From positions 17,628-49,522 of the forward strand of contig NW_019091532.1 in the NCBI RefSeq assembly GCF_001949145.1: 31,895 nt of DNA, read 5' to 3'. The position numbers and the translations under genes are program-made. The notes under the pieces were generated by a model. That model worked only from the letters and a program-made list of their open reading frames with translations. It was not told the DNA's origin and made no database searches. The stretch comes from Acanthaster planci (taxonomy: Eukaryota; Echinodermata; Asteroidea; Valvatida; Acanthasteridae). Positions 10,266 through 20,006 of the stretch are shown here, one piece after another; the first letter of the stretch is position 1, and the number at the start of each line of letters is the position of its first letter.

Positions 10266-12394
10266 GATATTTATATATTTTTACCAGCCTGCGCTGACCC
10301 GTAAGCCAATTTGCACTAGGCTTATGAAAGGATTGCCGGCAGATTCTTTTCGCCTTTGATGTACTAGAAAACATGTAGAGCAGTTTTTTTTTTCTTTCCT
10401 GACACCCTGATGACAATCTACAAATCAGTACAAGTCCTCATACTTGTAGCTGTGAGTGTAATCATGGATGAAACTCAGGGTTATATGATCATGACACAAA
10501 TTCCCCACAATGTATGTCAAGGTGGGACTTGTTGGGTGACTCTCGCTCCTCTTCTGTGCAACCCCCCCCCATTGTAATCCAGCATCCCACTCTCTGTCAG
10601 ATCTGAATTTAAGGCAAATACAGTGTGCATACATTTTGTACTGATAGACACAACTCCTAACAACTCAGGTGGTTGCAAAAAAAAATTTACATTTCTTCCT
10701 AAAGGTTTCTTTGGTTTGGAATAAAATGCCAAACCATGACAGTTTTTTGTTTTTCTCTCTTCCTTGAAGGGTGTTAATCACTAAAAAGATGTCAGTACAC
10801 GCATTCCTAGTTTCTGAAGCCGATTCATTTGTACATGGAGCTTTTAAAAGGAGCTCTGTGATTTGTAGACTCTGTGCCATTGTGGCCCTGACTGCAAACA
10901 GCTGTGCGAAACACCTTGACATCAGCCAGGTATTACTTATCTGACCCTGGGAATTCCAGGTAGCACTTTTAATCCCAGGGTCCTCAATATCACTGTCCAA
11001 TGAGTACATATTGCATCAAGTCATCGTTTGTGCCATTAATATTTGTCGTAGCTCTGGCTAGATGCAGAAATTTGAGTCAATTTTGCCCTCCTTTGTTTTC
11101 CCCTTTCAGCTCAAGAACTAGCAAATTAGTTTAGTTCAAGAAGGCTCTGTCTCGTACAGTCAGAATGAATACATTGACTGGGCTTCCGATACAAAATTTT
11201 GTAGCATAGCAACAAATTGCAAAACAGCTGATCTCGCGTTAACAACTTTGCCAGATTCGGTTTTATTGTTTTGTTGTTTATGTGTACTGTGTGTCTTTGT
11301 GGCAAAAATCACTGTCTGCAGTGCTTGTACATTGTACCCGTGTGCACGTGATTAACAGTACAGGGGGATTTAAATAAAAACTAAAGAAAGTGTGGAAATC
11401 GGTGGAATTTCTTACCACTCAGTGACACAAAAAAATCATACATGCTCATATAGAATATAAATTACATGGTCCTCTTCACTTGTACAGAAATATGGAGGTA
11501 GCTTTTCATGTTCATGAAATATGTTGTGCAGTCCCCAGTCAATCAAGCACTTGTAAGCATTGAAACCCTGTGTGTACTCACAGCTTTTGCCGGTTTGCTT
11601 GACCATTCCTGCAGATTGCCTGGTACTACAGTGTAGGCTGCCGCACTGCGTACATTAAAATTAAACAAACTGTACCCTCTTTCTCCAAGAGGCTGTAAAA
11701 TACCAATACTTGGACCTTATAAAGAGTTGGCCATATTGAAATTGAAAGTGAGGTTAACTCTTTATTTTGGAAAGTTGAAAGCATCATGGTGAAAGAATAA
11801 AGTGAAATTTTCTGTCAATTAGTACCTGTCAACTTTGATAAATAATTTTGGATTTGTGATAAACCAGATTTAGAAAAAAATGAAAGGGAAGCTTGGAATC
11901 CACGTGCATGAATTCTAAAATAATTCTGGTGTCATCCCATCCAACAGTTAACAATTTGTAACTCAGATCTGTTAAACAAGATCAAAAAAGGGCTTCCTCG
12001 GGAATACCATTAGTTGAGCTTTCTTTTCAGCGGTGCCGTTTTGGAAGTTGCAAAGAAAATTTTGTGAAACTGTGCGGCACCAACCATTTTTGGTCAGATA
12101 TAGGGTATTCAATATGGCTAATGGGTACGGCACACGTTTGTGCATTGATAAACCGAAAATGCTCAACTTAAACGCAATGGTGCAGTTATATGTTCAAGTT
12201 GACATGCATCAGTGTCTGCTTATTACTGACGGTAGGCATTTACGTTATGTCAGAATTAATTATCTCATTCTGTGTAACGCCAAATGCATCTGCTGATAAA
12301 AATTTGCTGGTACTTCTGGCCCATCAATTTGTAATTGGTTTATTTAAGAGAGGATTTAAAACATAGCATCTTTTAGGTCTAGAGTCTCCTGCTG
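10266..12394. other. Non-coding DNA, no gene recognised
   Basis: Contains a C9 run at 10562-10570 and a 10-bp perfect inverted repeat at 10943-10982, listed separately. The remaining sequence is AT-rich, with open frames up to 114 codons (for example 10665-11009 on the - strand) that match no family I know. Confidence 0.5.
10943..10982. other. Perfect 10-bp inverted repeat (hairpin potential)
   Basis: GACCCTGGGA at 10943-10952 pairs with TCCCAGGGTC at 10973-10982 across a 20-base loop. It is GC-rich for this neighbourhood. Its function is unknown. Confidence 0.6.
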
Positions 12395-12417
12395 GTATCT
12401 CCAGTATGTGGAGATAC
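12395..12417. other. Perfect 9-bp hairpin with 5-base loop
   Basis: GTATCTCCA (12395-12403), loop GTATG, then TGGAGATAC (12409-12417). The stem does not extend further, so it is too short for a microRNA precursor. Confidence 0.7.
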
Positions 12418-13641
12418 GTGTAAATATAAGGAGGGAAAAGTGTGAAAATTGAGGCAGGGTTCATGCATTTATAAGCTAACCCTAAAGTACTGCAGAGTGT
12501 CATTGTTCCCAGAATGGATGTTAGTCATCTGGCATGCATGCATCTTACAGCGGTGACGAGGAACATGGGCACATTCTCAAATTATAAATTGACAACAGAA
12601 AGCCTGCAGTAGTGCCATAGCGTGTCATTTATATTCGCAAAGACCTCATCATACTGTGCAGTATCCTGGTTACCTGGCACAAACTGCGAGCACAGAGGGA
12701 GTCTTTGGTCTGCTCGGTGTCTGCACAACGTCATGTAGTTCTAGACAAACGTTAAACCAAATCCAATGTAGGAGAATTCTTTGCAGGTTGTAAAATATGC
12801 ATTTTTGGGCGAGTGTTAGGCTGTGTCCGCTAGCTCTGTAGATGATGCCGTGATGTTTCACTAGACATTTTCGTTGCAAAAAGTTTTGTGCCCAGTTCTG
12901 TACAAAGTACATGTAAGTGTCATTGAACAGTTATTCTGCACAATTGTTATCATAATGCTTACTGCCACTAGTGGGGGCCGTGCCATCTGCATACATTTCC
13001 AGAAGTTCACCGATTTGATTGCCCCCGTCACCTTTTTGTTTTAATTTCTTTTCTAAAGCTCTAATTTGTAAACTTTCCACATACTGTGCCAGTCTGATCC
13101 CGGGCTATAATTTGCATGCATGTGAGGAAACTGCTACATGTGTAGTGGGCAAGTTTGAGAAACAGCCAGTTGTTGACCACTTGTCCATTTTCGCTGGTAA
13201 CCTTTGCACAACTTCTTCCTGGGTACCAGGCAAATTGACCCATGTGTTGACAAATGGTCATTGCCCTAATTTGCCTGATGTATTAGTATACACGTACATA
13301 TGTACCATATGTACACACCTACATGTACATGTACTTGCAACCCTTTAAACAGAAAAACAGTATTTGGTAGCCATTGGCTCCTAATGGGAAAAATCTAGGC
13401 ACCAGCACTTTTAGGAAAATTTAGTAATCACATGTGCTGAATATTCATGAACATACGTACACACATGTAGTATACTATAAATACCCTGCGTTTACATCAT
13501 CCATCCATGCCGAAGAATCATGACCTGGACCGGCACACGTCCACCACACAACTTGCATACAAGCGCCAATGAGGTAAATCCACGAAATCAGGGTTTTCGC
13601 CAAGGGTTCAGCCACGGACATGTAGTTTTTAAGCTATCTTA
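12418..13641. other. Non-coding DNA, no gene recognised
   Basis: Overlapping opposite-strand open frames of at most about 110 codons, none recognisable. An ACATATGTACC/ACATGTAC cluster lies at 13290-13335. Confidence 0.5.
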
Positions 13642-13709
13642 AGTCGCAAATGGCGACTGGATGGTGAAAATTTGATCGAATTAGCAAAATTGTGGTCGCA
13701 TTTGCGACT
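13642..13709. repeat. Inverted pair of GTCGCAAATGCGAC-type palindromes
   Basis: AGTCGCAAATGGCGAC (13642-13657) and GTCGCATTTGCGACT (13695-13709) are near-perfect reverse complements separated by 37 bp, and each is itself nearly palindromic. This is probably a short non-coding repeat. I recall similar GTCGCATTTGCGAC words in other marine invertebrate sequences but cannot verify that here. Confidence 0.5.
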
Positions 13710-14827
13710 GATTTAGGCACTATTTAAAGCGTTGTGTACATGTAGCATCAAATGCATACCGTACATATCCGTGTACATGCATCAGAAATCTGCAAGCCAG
13801 CAAAGCTCTGTGGGCAACAACTGATGGGCTCTTGTATCTGTCAACAATTTCACCCTGTTCAACATAATCCAACAGTGGACAGGTTTTGATGGACTAAGCT
13901 GGATTCTGTTGGATTCAGTGGGATTTCACACATTGCTGTCTGTTTGATTGGCAGCCAGCAGCCTAGATAATAACTTTAAAGAGAATAGAAAAAAAATTTT
14001 TTTGAAAAGGACTCTTCATGTACATTAATGTTCGAGTTTGAATGGACTTTAAAACTGAACTAGGATTTTTAAAATACATGTACATGTACCGGTACACGTG
14101 CATTGTTTATTAACCTATTAACCCTACACACACTTGCGAGTGTAGCAGGGGCAGATTTAACTTTCTTATTTGAAGTGTGCCATTTTTCCTGTTACACAAC
14201 CATTAACTTGCAACCATGTTTTACTGCCGATACCCACGCACATGTATACGTTATACCTGTGCGTGTATAATTTGTACAAGTGGTAGTCTTTTTACCGATG
14301 CTGGCTTCTCAACGTGTGTTCACATCTTGTTTACCAATTGGGTTTTACAGCTCACTGACTAATTTCCAGCTGACTGAATCAGCCTCAGCTATCTCCGTCA
14401 TTGTACGCACTGCTGGAGATATTTTCCAGATGCTCTGTGGTTTCCTACTTCTTTTTTTTCCCAAAGTCTAAGAACTCAAACTTGAGTATACGTGCGAAAT
14501 GAAAGGAAACTAGCCCTCATGTAGCCTCTCCTTCCTGTTGATGCACTCTTTGAAAAAAACAATGACATGTTGTCTATTTCCGGCACTGACTTTCTTTGGA
14601 CATTTCCATTCAAGAGTTGGAGCTGACTTATGCTCAATACATGTACTTGCTAAAACAGTTACCACCTACATGTACATTTATGGCAACCTTCCATACTTAA
14701 ATTTTTGCCCGTGGAGTTTTCTTCTTTTTTTGTGGGAGGAGTGTCATTTTTTCATGGAACCTGTTGGAAAGATGAATTTGTTCCTAGCAAAGGATTGATG
14801 TCTTAAAAGACCAGATTGAGTATCTGC
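13710..14827. other. Non-coding DNA, no gene recognised
   Basis: AT-rich with scattered ACATGTAC (for example 14075-14100). The open frames at 14280-14471 and 14538-14798 are hydrophobic because of T-rich sequence and have no recognised homology. Confidence 0.5.
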
Positions 14828-14960
14828 TCCGAGCGGAACCAAAGAGGGCGTGCTTTTTTTGGTATTCACTGCATAGACGCGCGATCGTTAGGCACGCGAG
14901 TATATGCGCGTTTGACACAGGGCACGCTGAGTATGCGTAATTAATTTATTCCGGCATGTA
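14828..14960. other. CpG-rich pocket with a 30-bp imperfect duplication
   Basis: This short stretch carries many CpG dinucleotides (ACGCGCGATCG, GCACGCGAG, ATGCGCG, TATGCGT) in otherwise CpG-poor DNA. GGCACGCGAGTATATGCGCG at 14891 recurs as GGCACGCTGAGTATGCGT at 14921, a 30-bp offset. It lies about 3.1 kb upstream of the first coding exon of the sarcospan-like gene, so it could be regulatory or an upstream start region. No TATA box, initiator or transcript evidence supports that. Confidence 0.4.
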
Positions 14961-16023
14961 TGGTCTTTACGTACACGCAGAATATGTGCAAGAACTCGCT
15001 TGTAACCAGCTGTCTTTCTTTTGCCAATTGGGGGAGCACTTCAGCTCAGGGCAGATAGGAAGATGGCTGTTATTTGCATGTCTCACAGGGTGACATGTAG
15101 ACTAAATTCAATCCATTAGATCACATCAGTCTGGAAGTCTCGGAGTCAATCTTTTGGTTTTGCGGTTGAAGTTTCTGGTGAAAGTGCGTCAGTCACGCTT
15201 CTGTGGTCAAAGTGATATACATGTATATTGCCCTGATGTACTGTATCTTGGGCTGTTATCGGCAACTCACTGTGGATATGTGCATGCTATTTTCATATCT
15301 GCTCGAGACAGCTGTCAGTGTCACAAACAAGCACTGCCTTGATTGCAGGGGATCTGGGCCGAAGCCGTATTGTGACAGCCTCCAAATTTGGCTTGTTTTT
15401 GACGTGTCACCGATGCATAAGTAATGGCATCATCCGTCATGTTTTTGCTCCAGTTGGCAACACTGTTAAGGTTGCATGTATGGGCAGTTGGTGTGCAGAC
15501 TCAATTCTGAGCAAGGAATCTGAATCTTTGCAATGCCTCTCCGAGGAATCAACTTGCTGCTTTAAGATCTGATTTCAGTTTCCCTGAGATTCAATTCCTG
15601 ACAGTTCAGAGCAGATTTTCTGTTGTAAAATGATCACATTTTGAGGAAAGTCATCACTCTTTGTAATATCTTTGCATGAATTTGTTGATTCACCAGTACC
15701 ACAGTTTCTGTACATGTACCGTATGTACATGTATGTACATGTAGTTATGTACTTCAAGTTCTATTTGCTGAGGTGTTGCCCATTGCTTTTCATAGGAAAA
15801 TCTGCCCTTGATTTTTGGTACTGAGTGGAATCCCAAGTTCTTAACAAAAATCAGAATGGATTGAAATGCCCACACCAGCGTACAGGAACACTTGTAGCAG
15901 GGTTTCACTTCACAGTCACACCCCCATAGAAGCAAACCAGCGGAGAAACAAATTTGAAGTCAACACCAACCCCCGCACCCCTTGTGTTCCAGATTGTTGT
16001 TCAGTTGACCTCGTCGCTGTACT
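14961..16023. other. Non-coding DNA, no gene recognised
   Basis: Overlapping short open frames on both strands, none recognised. An ACATGTAC/GTATGTACATGTA cluster lies at 15711-15742. Confidence 0.5.
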
Positions 16024-16034
16024 CCCCCCCCCCC
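16024..16034. repeat. Poly(C) tract, C11
   Basis: Eleven consecutive C. Comparable runs of ten C occur at 21197-21206 and 21457-21466, and of nine C at 10562-10570. Confidence 0.9.
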
Positions 16035-16053
16035 AATCGTGCCCTGGCCTAAT

Positions 16054-16126
16054 GCTCGGCTCTCCTTCCAGTGCCCGTTGCCAGCCGATGTATGACAACC
16101 TCGTTACAGCACGGTGAGAGCCGAGC
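16054..16126. other. Perfect 11-bp GC-rich inverted repeat
   Basis: GCTCGGCTCTC at 16054-16064 pairs exactly with GAGAGCCGAGC at 16116-16126, with 51 bases between. It is notable because the arms are GC-rich. It could be the core of a degraded foldback element; no wider arms are apparent. Confidence 0.55.
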
Positions 16127-18056
16127 GTGGCGACACATGAATGCACTCAGCCTTGTCCAACAAGTTGTTTGTGTAAGCCTGATGAATAAGACCATCAAGA
16201 TGTGCACCTCGGTCCCTAAACATTTGCTTGCCCTCCTTTTTTTTCCCCCGTAGTTATGATACATGTATATCGGTGTTGTCTTTATTAGTAGGGTACTCAT
16301 GATTGTAGGCCCTGATTTTCCATGAACACCAAGTGTTCTGTCAGGCTATCAATATCTGAACATTTACGGGTACGTAGATAGATGTGCTGACTCTGGTCTG
16401 CGCTGAACTCAACTTGTCCAGAATTCTCTTTCAGATGTAGTGTGGCTATGAACAGCGGATGGTTATGCATAATGCAATACAGCTTCTTTGAGGAGGTGCT
16501 GCTGGCATTGGCTGTCCTAGATTCACTCTGCAGTCTTTGTTACAGTGACAAGTCCGTAAAATGCAGCCAGGAAATCTGTGAACAGAGGATGAAATCAGAT
16601 ACGTGCACTCCCAGTGCTCTGCCATTTGTCACGGTCATTTGATGAATTGTCGGGTTTGAGAGTGTCCTCCTGTTTTGTCAGGACATGAAGGTTACAAGCG
16701 GTTGAAAACTGGCCCACAACCCTAATGTACTCTGTGGTATGATGTGTGCGGTTGGTTCGGGGAATATTCGACTCACCAGTGCATATCTTCTTGCCGCCAA
16801 AAAGGCGTGAATCAATCAGCAGTTGCTGGCTGCCGGTGACGTGGGAGACTTCTTTTTTTATACTCACAGATGGATGCATGACACCCAAGGTGGACCAGTG
16901 AGTACCAGTGCATTTCCACGTTCACCCTTTTGAGCATCTTGTCTCTACATGTACATGTAGTTGAATGACTGTTTAATCATCTTGGATGCAATGTCTCAAG
17001 CAGCCTTTATCAGAGCATTGCAATGCACGTACGGTAGGTGGAATTTCCATGACGTCATGTTGATGGTGAGCTGAGTGTACAGCTCATCCACGTGTACAGC
17101 TGGTGTATGCGTGGATGCATGTGTTTAAGTGCCACTCAAAATTAACTTGAGTCTCGTATCTGAACATGTCATGTTCTCGAGGTTAGATTTTTCTCGTACT
17201 TATTTCAACTGTACTCACTGAATGTCGCACCAATCTGCAATATATTAGGTACTTATGCACTGTCGGTCTCTTTCTATTCAGTGCACAGTGTACATGCATT
17301 AACAGTATGTCGTGTGTTCTTGCTCATGACCAAAACCACCGACTTCCTGTGACCAACTTTTTCCGATTATTCTAATAAGGCATAATGCCTGAACTGAGGA
17401 CTCATCACCCTAATCATCTGACAGTGTTGAGAAGAAGCAACATGCACTCAATTTATCCCCGCTCTAGAGGGGACATTTGGTCTAAGCACAGGATGCCAAC
17501 ATTTTAAAAGTGCGATCCATCACCTGCAACAACTATCATTGTTATTTTGAGGAGAATGCCTTGAACAAAAATAGATCTTCAAATTATATTGGAGAGATTA
17601 TGGAGTTCTCAGCGCTGGCTCCTGATTATCTTATCAGATCAAGGAGGGGGAAGAACGTCGTCAGAGCATGTCTTCCAGTGAAAGAGCCCCTAAATGGAAA
17701 ATCATTGCTCATGGTCATTTGTGACGTCTTTAGGAAGAATAAAGGGCTGTTTTGAAGTAAATCTGATGTCTGTACAATGTGGCAAAGCACAGATAACCAT
17801 CCTGTTTTACGGGAACAAACCTCTGTTGCTTCTGAAGGTTTGTCAGGCGAGGGAGGTATGGTGAGAGTACCAAATGTATTCTGGCTTTCAAAAGCGAGCA
17901 GATGTGAAACTGGATTTAATGAAAAGCTGTGAGTAGATTTGTTTTGAAAGTGGGAAATATTGTGACAGCATGGTGGGCTTCTCAGGGATAGGATGTAAGA
18001 TGAAAGGTGATCTACGTGTATTTTAAGTTTTGTGTGGTTGACGGTTTTCTTTACAG
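16127..18056. other. Non-coding DNA upstream of the sarcospan-like coding exon
   Basis: No recognised exon. It ends in a polypyrimidine-rich splice acceptor (GGTTTTCTTTACAG, AG at 18055-18056), so at least the right end is most simply an intron in the 5' UTR. The open frame at 17510-17755 and the long - strand frame at 17626-18459 are not supported as genes. An ACATGTACATGTAG motif lies near 16947-16960. Confidence 0.55.
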
Positions 18057-18128
18057 GTGTGACAATGCCAGTCTGTGTACAGTGAGTTTGATGTGGTGGC
18101 ATCTCAAGTCCGCAAGGCCTGATGCACG
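18057..18128 (+). promoter_or_regulatory. 5' UTR segment of the sarcospan-like exon, with three upstream ATGs
   Basis: The segment lies between the splice acceptor AG (18055-18056) and the first in-frame ATG (18129). It contains three upstream ATGs: 18065-18085 (MPVCVQ, stop), 18091-18162 (23 codons, stop inside the main coding sequence) and 18122-18139 (MHDAW, stop overlapping the main ATG). All are out of frame with the main reading frame or closed before it. Overlapping uORFs usually lower translation from the first main ATG and could favour leaky scanning. An alternative acceptor, TGTGTACAG ending at 18082, has a weak pyrimidine tract. Confidence 0.6.
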
Positions 18129-18584
18129 ATGCGTGGTGAAGCCCCCGAGGCCTGCATGCTGACCACCATGCCCGACTGTGACGGGTCCAACAGTTCGCGT
18201 TCCACGGCGCCGCTGTCCGTGGCGCGCATGTCCCGTAGCTCCCGCAGCTCCAGTTCACCCGAGCTGCGCTACACTTCCCTGGAGACCTCCCCCGCACCCA
18301 CTCTGCTTGCCGAAGGCGGGGCTGACCCCTTGTCCCGCCCAGCTGATGCCCACGGCAGCATCCAGTCGGACCTGCAGCGGCTGCCTGGCCCTGCCCAGCC
18401 CGTCCGGAAGCTCTCCAGTGTGCCCAACAAGCCCAAGTACGATCTCCAATGTTGTACACTGCCGGTGTGCCTTGTGACTCTGCAGCTTTTGCTGGGCTTC
18501 ACCATCATGGTGTTTGGAGTCACAATGTTGCTGATGACGCCTTCAGTCAAAACCAGAGATGCCCCTTACTGGGCTGGTCTTGTG
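18129..18584 (+). CDS. Sarcospan-like protein, first coding exon (partial)
   Basis: Sarcospan is a four-pass, CD20-like membrane protein that binds the sarcoglycans in the dystrophin-glycoprotein complex at the cell surface and helps link the cytoskeleton to the extracellular matrix. This exon encodes 152 residues. Residues 1-107 are hydrophilic, with a Ser/Arg-rich block (about 20-54) and a Pro-rich stretch (about 86-102). CC at 108-109 is followed by TLPVCLVTLQLLLGFTIMVF, then GVTMLLMTPSV, which forms transmembrane helix 1 (about 110-136). Next comes KTRDAPYWAGLV, which aligns with RDTPFWAG in vertebrate sarcospan. An in-frame stop at 18120-18122 limits the N-terminus. Translation may start at M1 (18129) or at M14 (18168), where ACCACCATG is a stronger context. 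The exon ends in phase 0 at the donor GTGAGT (18585-18590). Its GC-rich coding stretch contrasts with the AT-rich flanks. The N-terminal tail is longer than in vertebrate sarcospan (about 50 residues before helix 1, from memory). Another CD20-like tetraspan is the main alternative. Confidence 0.85.
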
Positions 18585-18590
18585 GTGAGT
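18585..18590 (+). other. Splice donor of the sarcospan-like exon
   Basis: GTGAGT directly follows GTG (V152), a near-consensus 5' splice site. Read-through would give 22 unrelated residues before a stop, so the open frame beyond this point is intronic. Confidence 0.8.
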
Positions 18591-18868
18591 AACACTCTTA
18601 TCATTTTGCTCTTAAACTCACAGATTTTTCAAACTCCAAGATTTTTAAAATGAGGATGCCAGTTTTTAGGCAAAAGCCAGGATTTTAGGCTTTTTCATTT
18701 AAGGTGTTGTGCTAATTTAAGGCTTTAACAAGATACACCTGTTTGTGTACATGTATGGATATTTTGGCTTCTCTGGTTTCACTTTCAGACTCTGGACAAG
18801 AACCTGATTAGCGTCCCTGTTAGAATTTTAGAATGTTGAGCTCCACCCCATAGTTATTTCTTTCAACA

Positions 18869-19111
18869 GGGGCCAATTTCATAGAGCTGCTTAAGCGCAA
18901 AAGTTGCTTAAGCATGAAAAAACCTTGCTTAAAAAACAAAGGTCACCAGCTCAAACTCTATCTGATTGTCATGCTAACCAAAAGACAGGTAAATACAGTC
19001 CCAAAACAATATACATCACATGGAGTTTTGGCTGGCTTCCTGATTTATCAAGCAAGCTTTTTTCACACTTAAGCAAATTTTGTGCTTAAGCAGCTCTATG
19101 AAATGGGCTCC
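18869..19111. mobile_element. Foldback/MITE-like element in the intron of the sarcospan-like gene
   Basis: The left end GGGGCCAATTTCATAGAGCT and the right end (reverse complement GGAGCCCATTTCATAGAGCT) match. The match continues through GCTTAAGC(A/G)CAAAA, TTGCTTAAG and TGAAAAAA to CTTGCTT, giving arms of about 60 bp with few mismatches. The centre is about 115 bp and non-coding. The element starts 284 bp after the splice donor at 18585. I see no clear target-site duplication. The GGGCCCAATTTCAT end resembles MITE families I associate with echinoderm genomes. It is non-autonomous. Confidence 0.85.
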
Positions 19112-19557
19112 AGGGTTGATGTCCCTCAACAGTACAAACAGGATTTTGGAGGATTCTGGAAGATTTTTATTAAAATTTATGAGAGATACTGGGAGCCTGA
19201 ATAAAAAAGTGGATTATAACACAGTGTAGTTTTGATTTATTCTGACTCTCATGAATTTAATTTGAAATTTAATTAAGCTTGTTTTAATTGTTACCTGTCC
19301 TTGTGCAGGATTTGATTATTTCTTTTTTTAGAGAGATATATTTTGGAACAGAGCTCCATGGATGCCCAAACTGTTGGTTGAACTGTCCGATTTTGTTTAA
19401 TACAGTACTCAAGGCATTTTTCAGTAACCTACTGGGTTTGTCACTGGAATCATAAAAATTCAATGTCTGTTTCTGTTGAACAGAAAAATGCCAAACATCG
19501 TGTGAAAGGTGATGTCAGTAATGTGAACACGCTGTATACCAGCATGTACATATACAT
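19112..19557. other. Intron-like non-coding DNA
   Basis: AT-rich, without recognisable exons or repeats. It is probably part of the first large intron of the sarcospan-like gene. Confidence 0.5.
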
Positions 19558-19580
19558 GTATTTTCTTCTGAAGAAAATAC
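19558..19580. other. 11-bp near-perfect palindrome
   Basis: GTATTTTCTTC, a single T, then GAAGAAAATAC. The arms are exact reverse complements. It follows ACATGTACATATACATGTA, itself palindrome-rich. No function is assigned. Confidence 0.65.
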
Positions 19581-19916
19581 TTAATGCTTGAAAAAGGTGT
19601 TCAAATATATGTTAACTGCAGGTTACATTGCTCGGTCAATTTGTACAGTTCCTCCAGCGAGATTGATGACAAAACTTCTTTATAGAGGAAAAAAAAAAGA
19701 AAACTCTGTGGTGTACGTGTTCACCTTCTGCCTCAAAGTGCCACATTGAAAACGTGACTCGCTTGAAGTTTCTCCAACTGTTCCGTCGTCTGTTGCTAGG
19801 GAGATGTACTCTTCATGCAGATTCTCCCCCACTGCCCTCATCATCAGCCAATATAGTAATTGCACCTAATCACAAGATTTGCTCCCAGATTGCTGGGTAA
19901 ACATTCCATTCCCCAG

Positions 19917-20006
19917 CCTTGTATCTGCACACTGCAAGCTGCCTGCTACCCCTGCGTGTGGGCTCATGTTCGTGTAGATGAGAGGCAGGCATGCTTAGAA
20001 TTTCTT
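19917..20006 (+). CDS. Candidate second exon of the sarcospan-like gene (tentative)
   Basis: A 90-bp open segment lies between an acceptor-like CCATTCCCCAG (AG at 19915-19916) and a weak donor GTGCGT at 20007. It is in phase 0, which matches the end of the upstream exon at 18584. Its 30 residues begin PCICTLQAACYPCVWAHV and continue RVDERQACLEFL. The pattern VDER, then C, a hydrophobic residue, E/Q and F resembles vertebrate sarcospan just after its second helix (VDERTCIQF, from memory). Read-through continues VRLVF, matching the following K-L-hydrophobic-aromatic pattern. Against it, the first half is only moderately hydrophobic for helix 2, the donor is weak, and a match this short could arise by chance. 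Confidence 0.28.

Noticed and set aside
17626-18459. A 277-codon open frame on the - strand
   Set aside because: It overlaps the sarcospan-like exon antisense. Its length comes from the GC-rich exon having few stops on the other strand, and outside the exon it runs through intron with no recognisable domain.
18585-18653. Continuation of the sarcospan-like frame to a stop at 18651-18653
   Set aside because: A near-consensus GTGAGT donor sits at 18585, and the 22 following residues do not resemble the conserved sequence after helix 1 of sarcospan.
19558-19580. TTCTTCTGAAGAA considered as a heat-shock element
   Set aside because: The spacing between the TTC and GAA units is one base short of the nTTCnnGAAn arrangement, so only the palindrome itself is reported.
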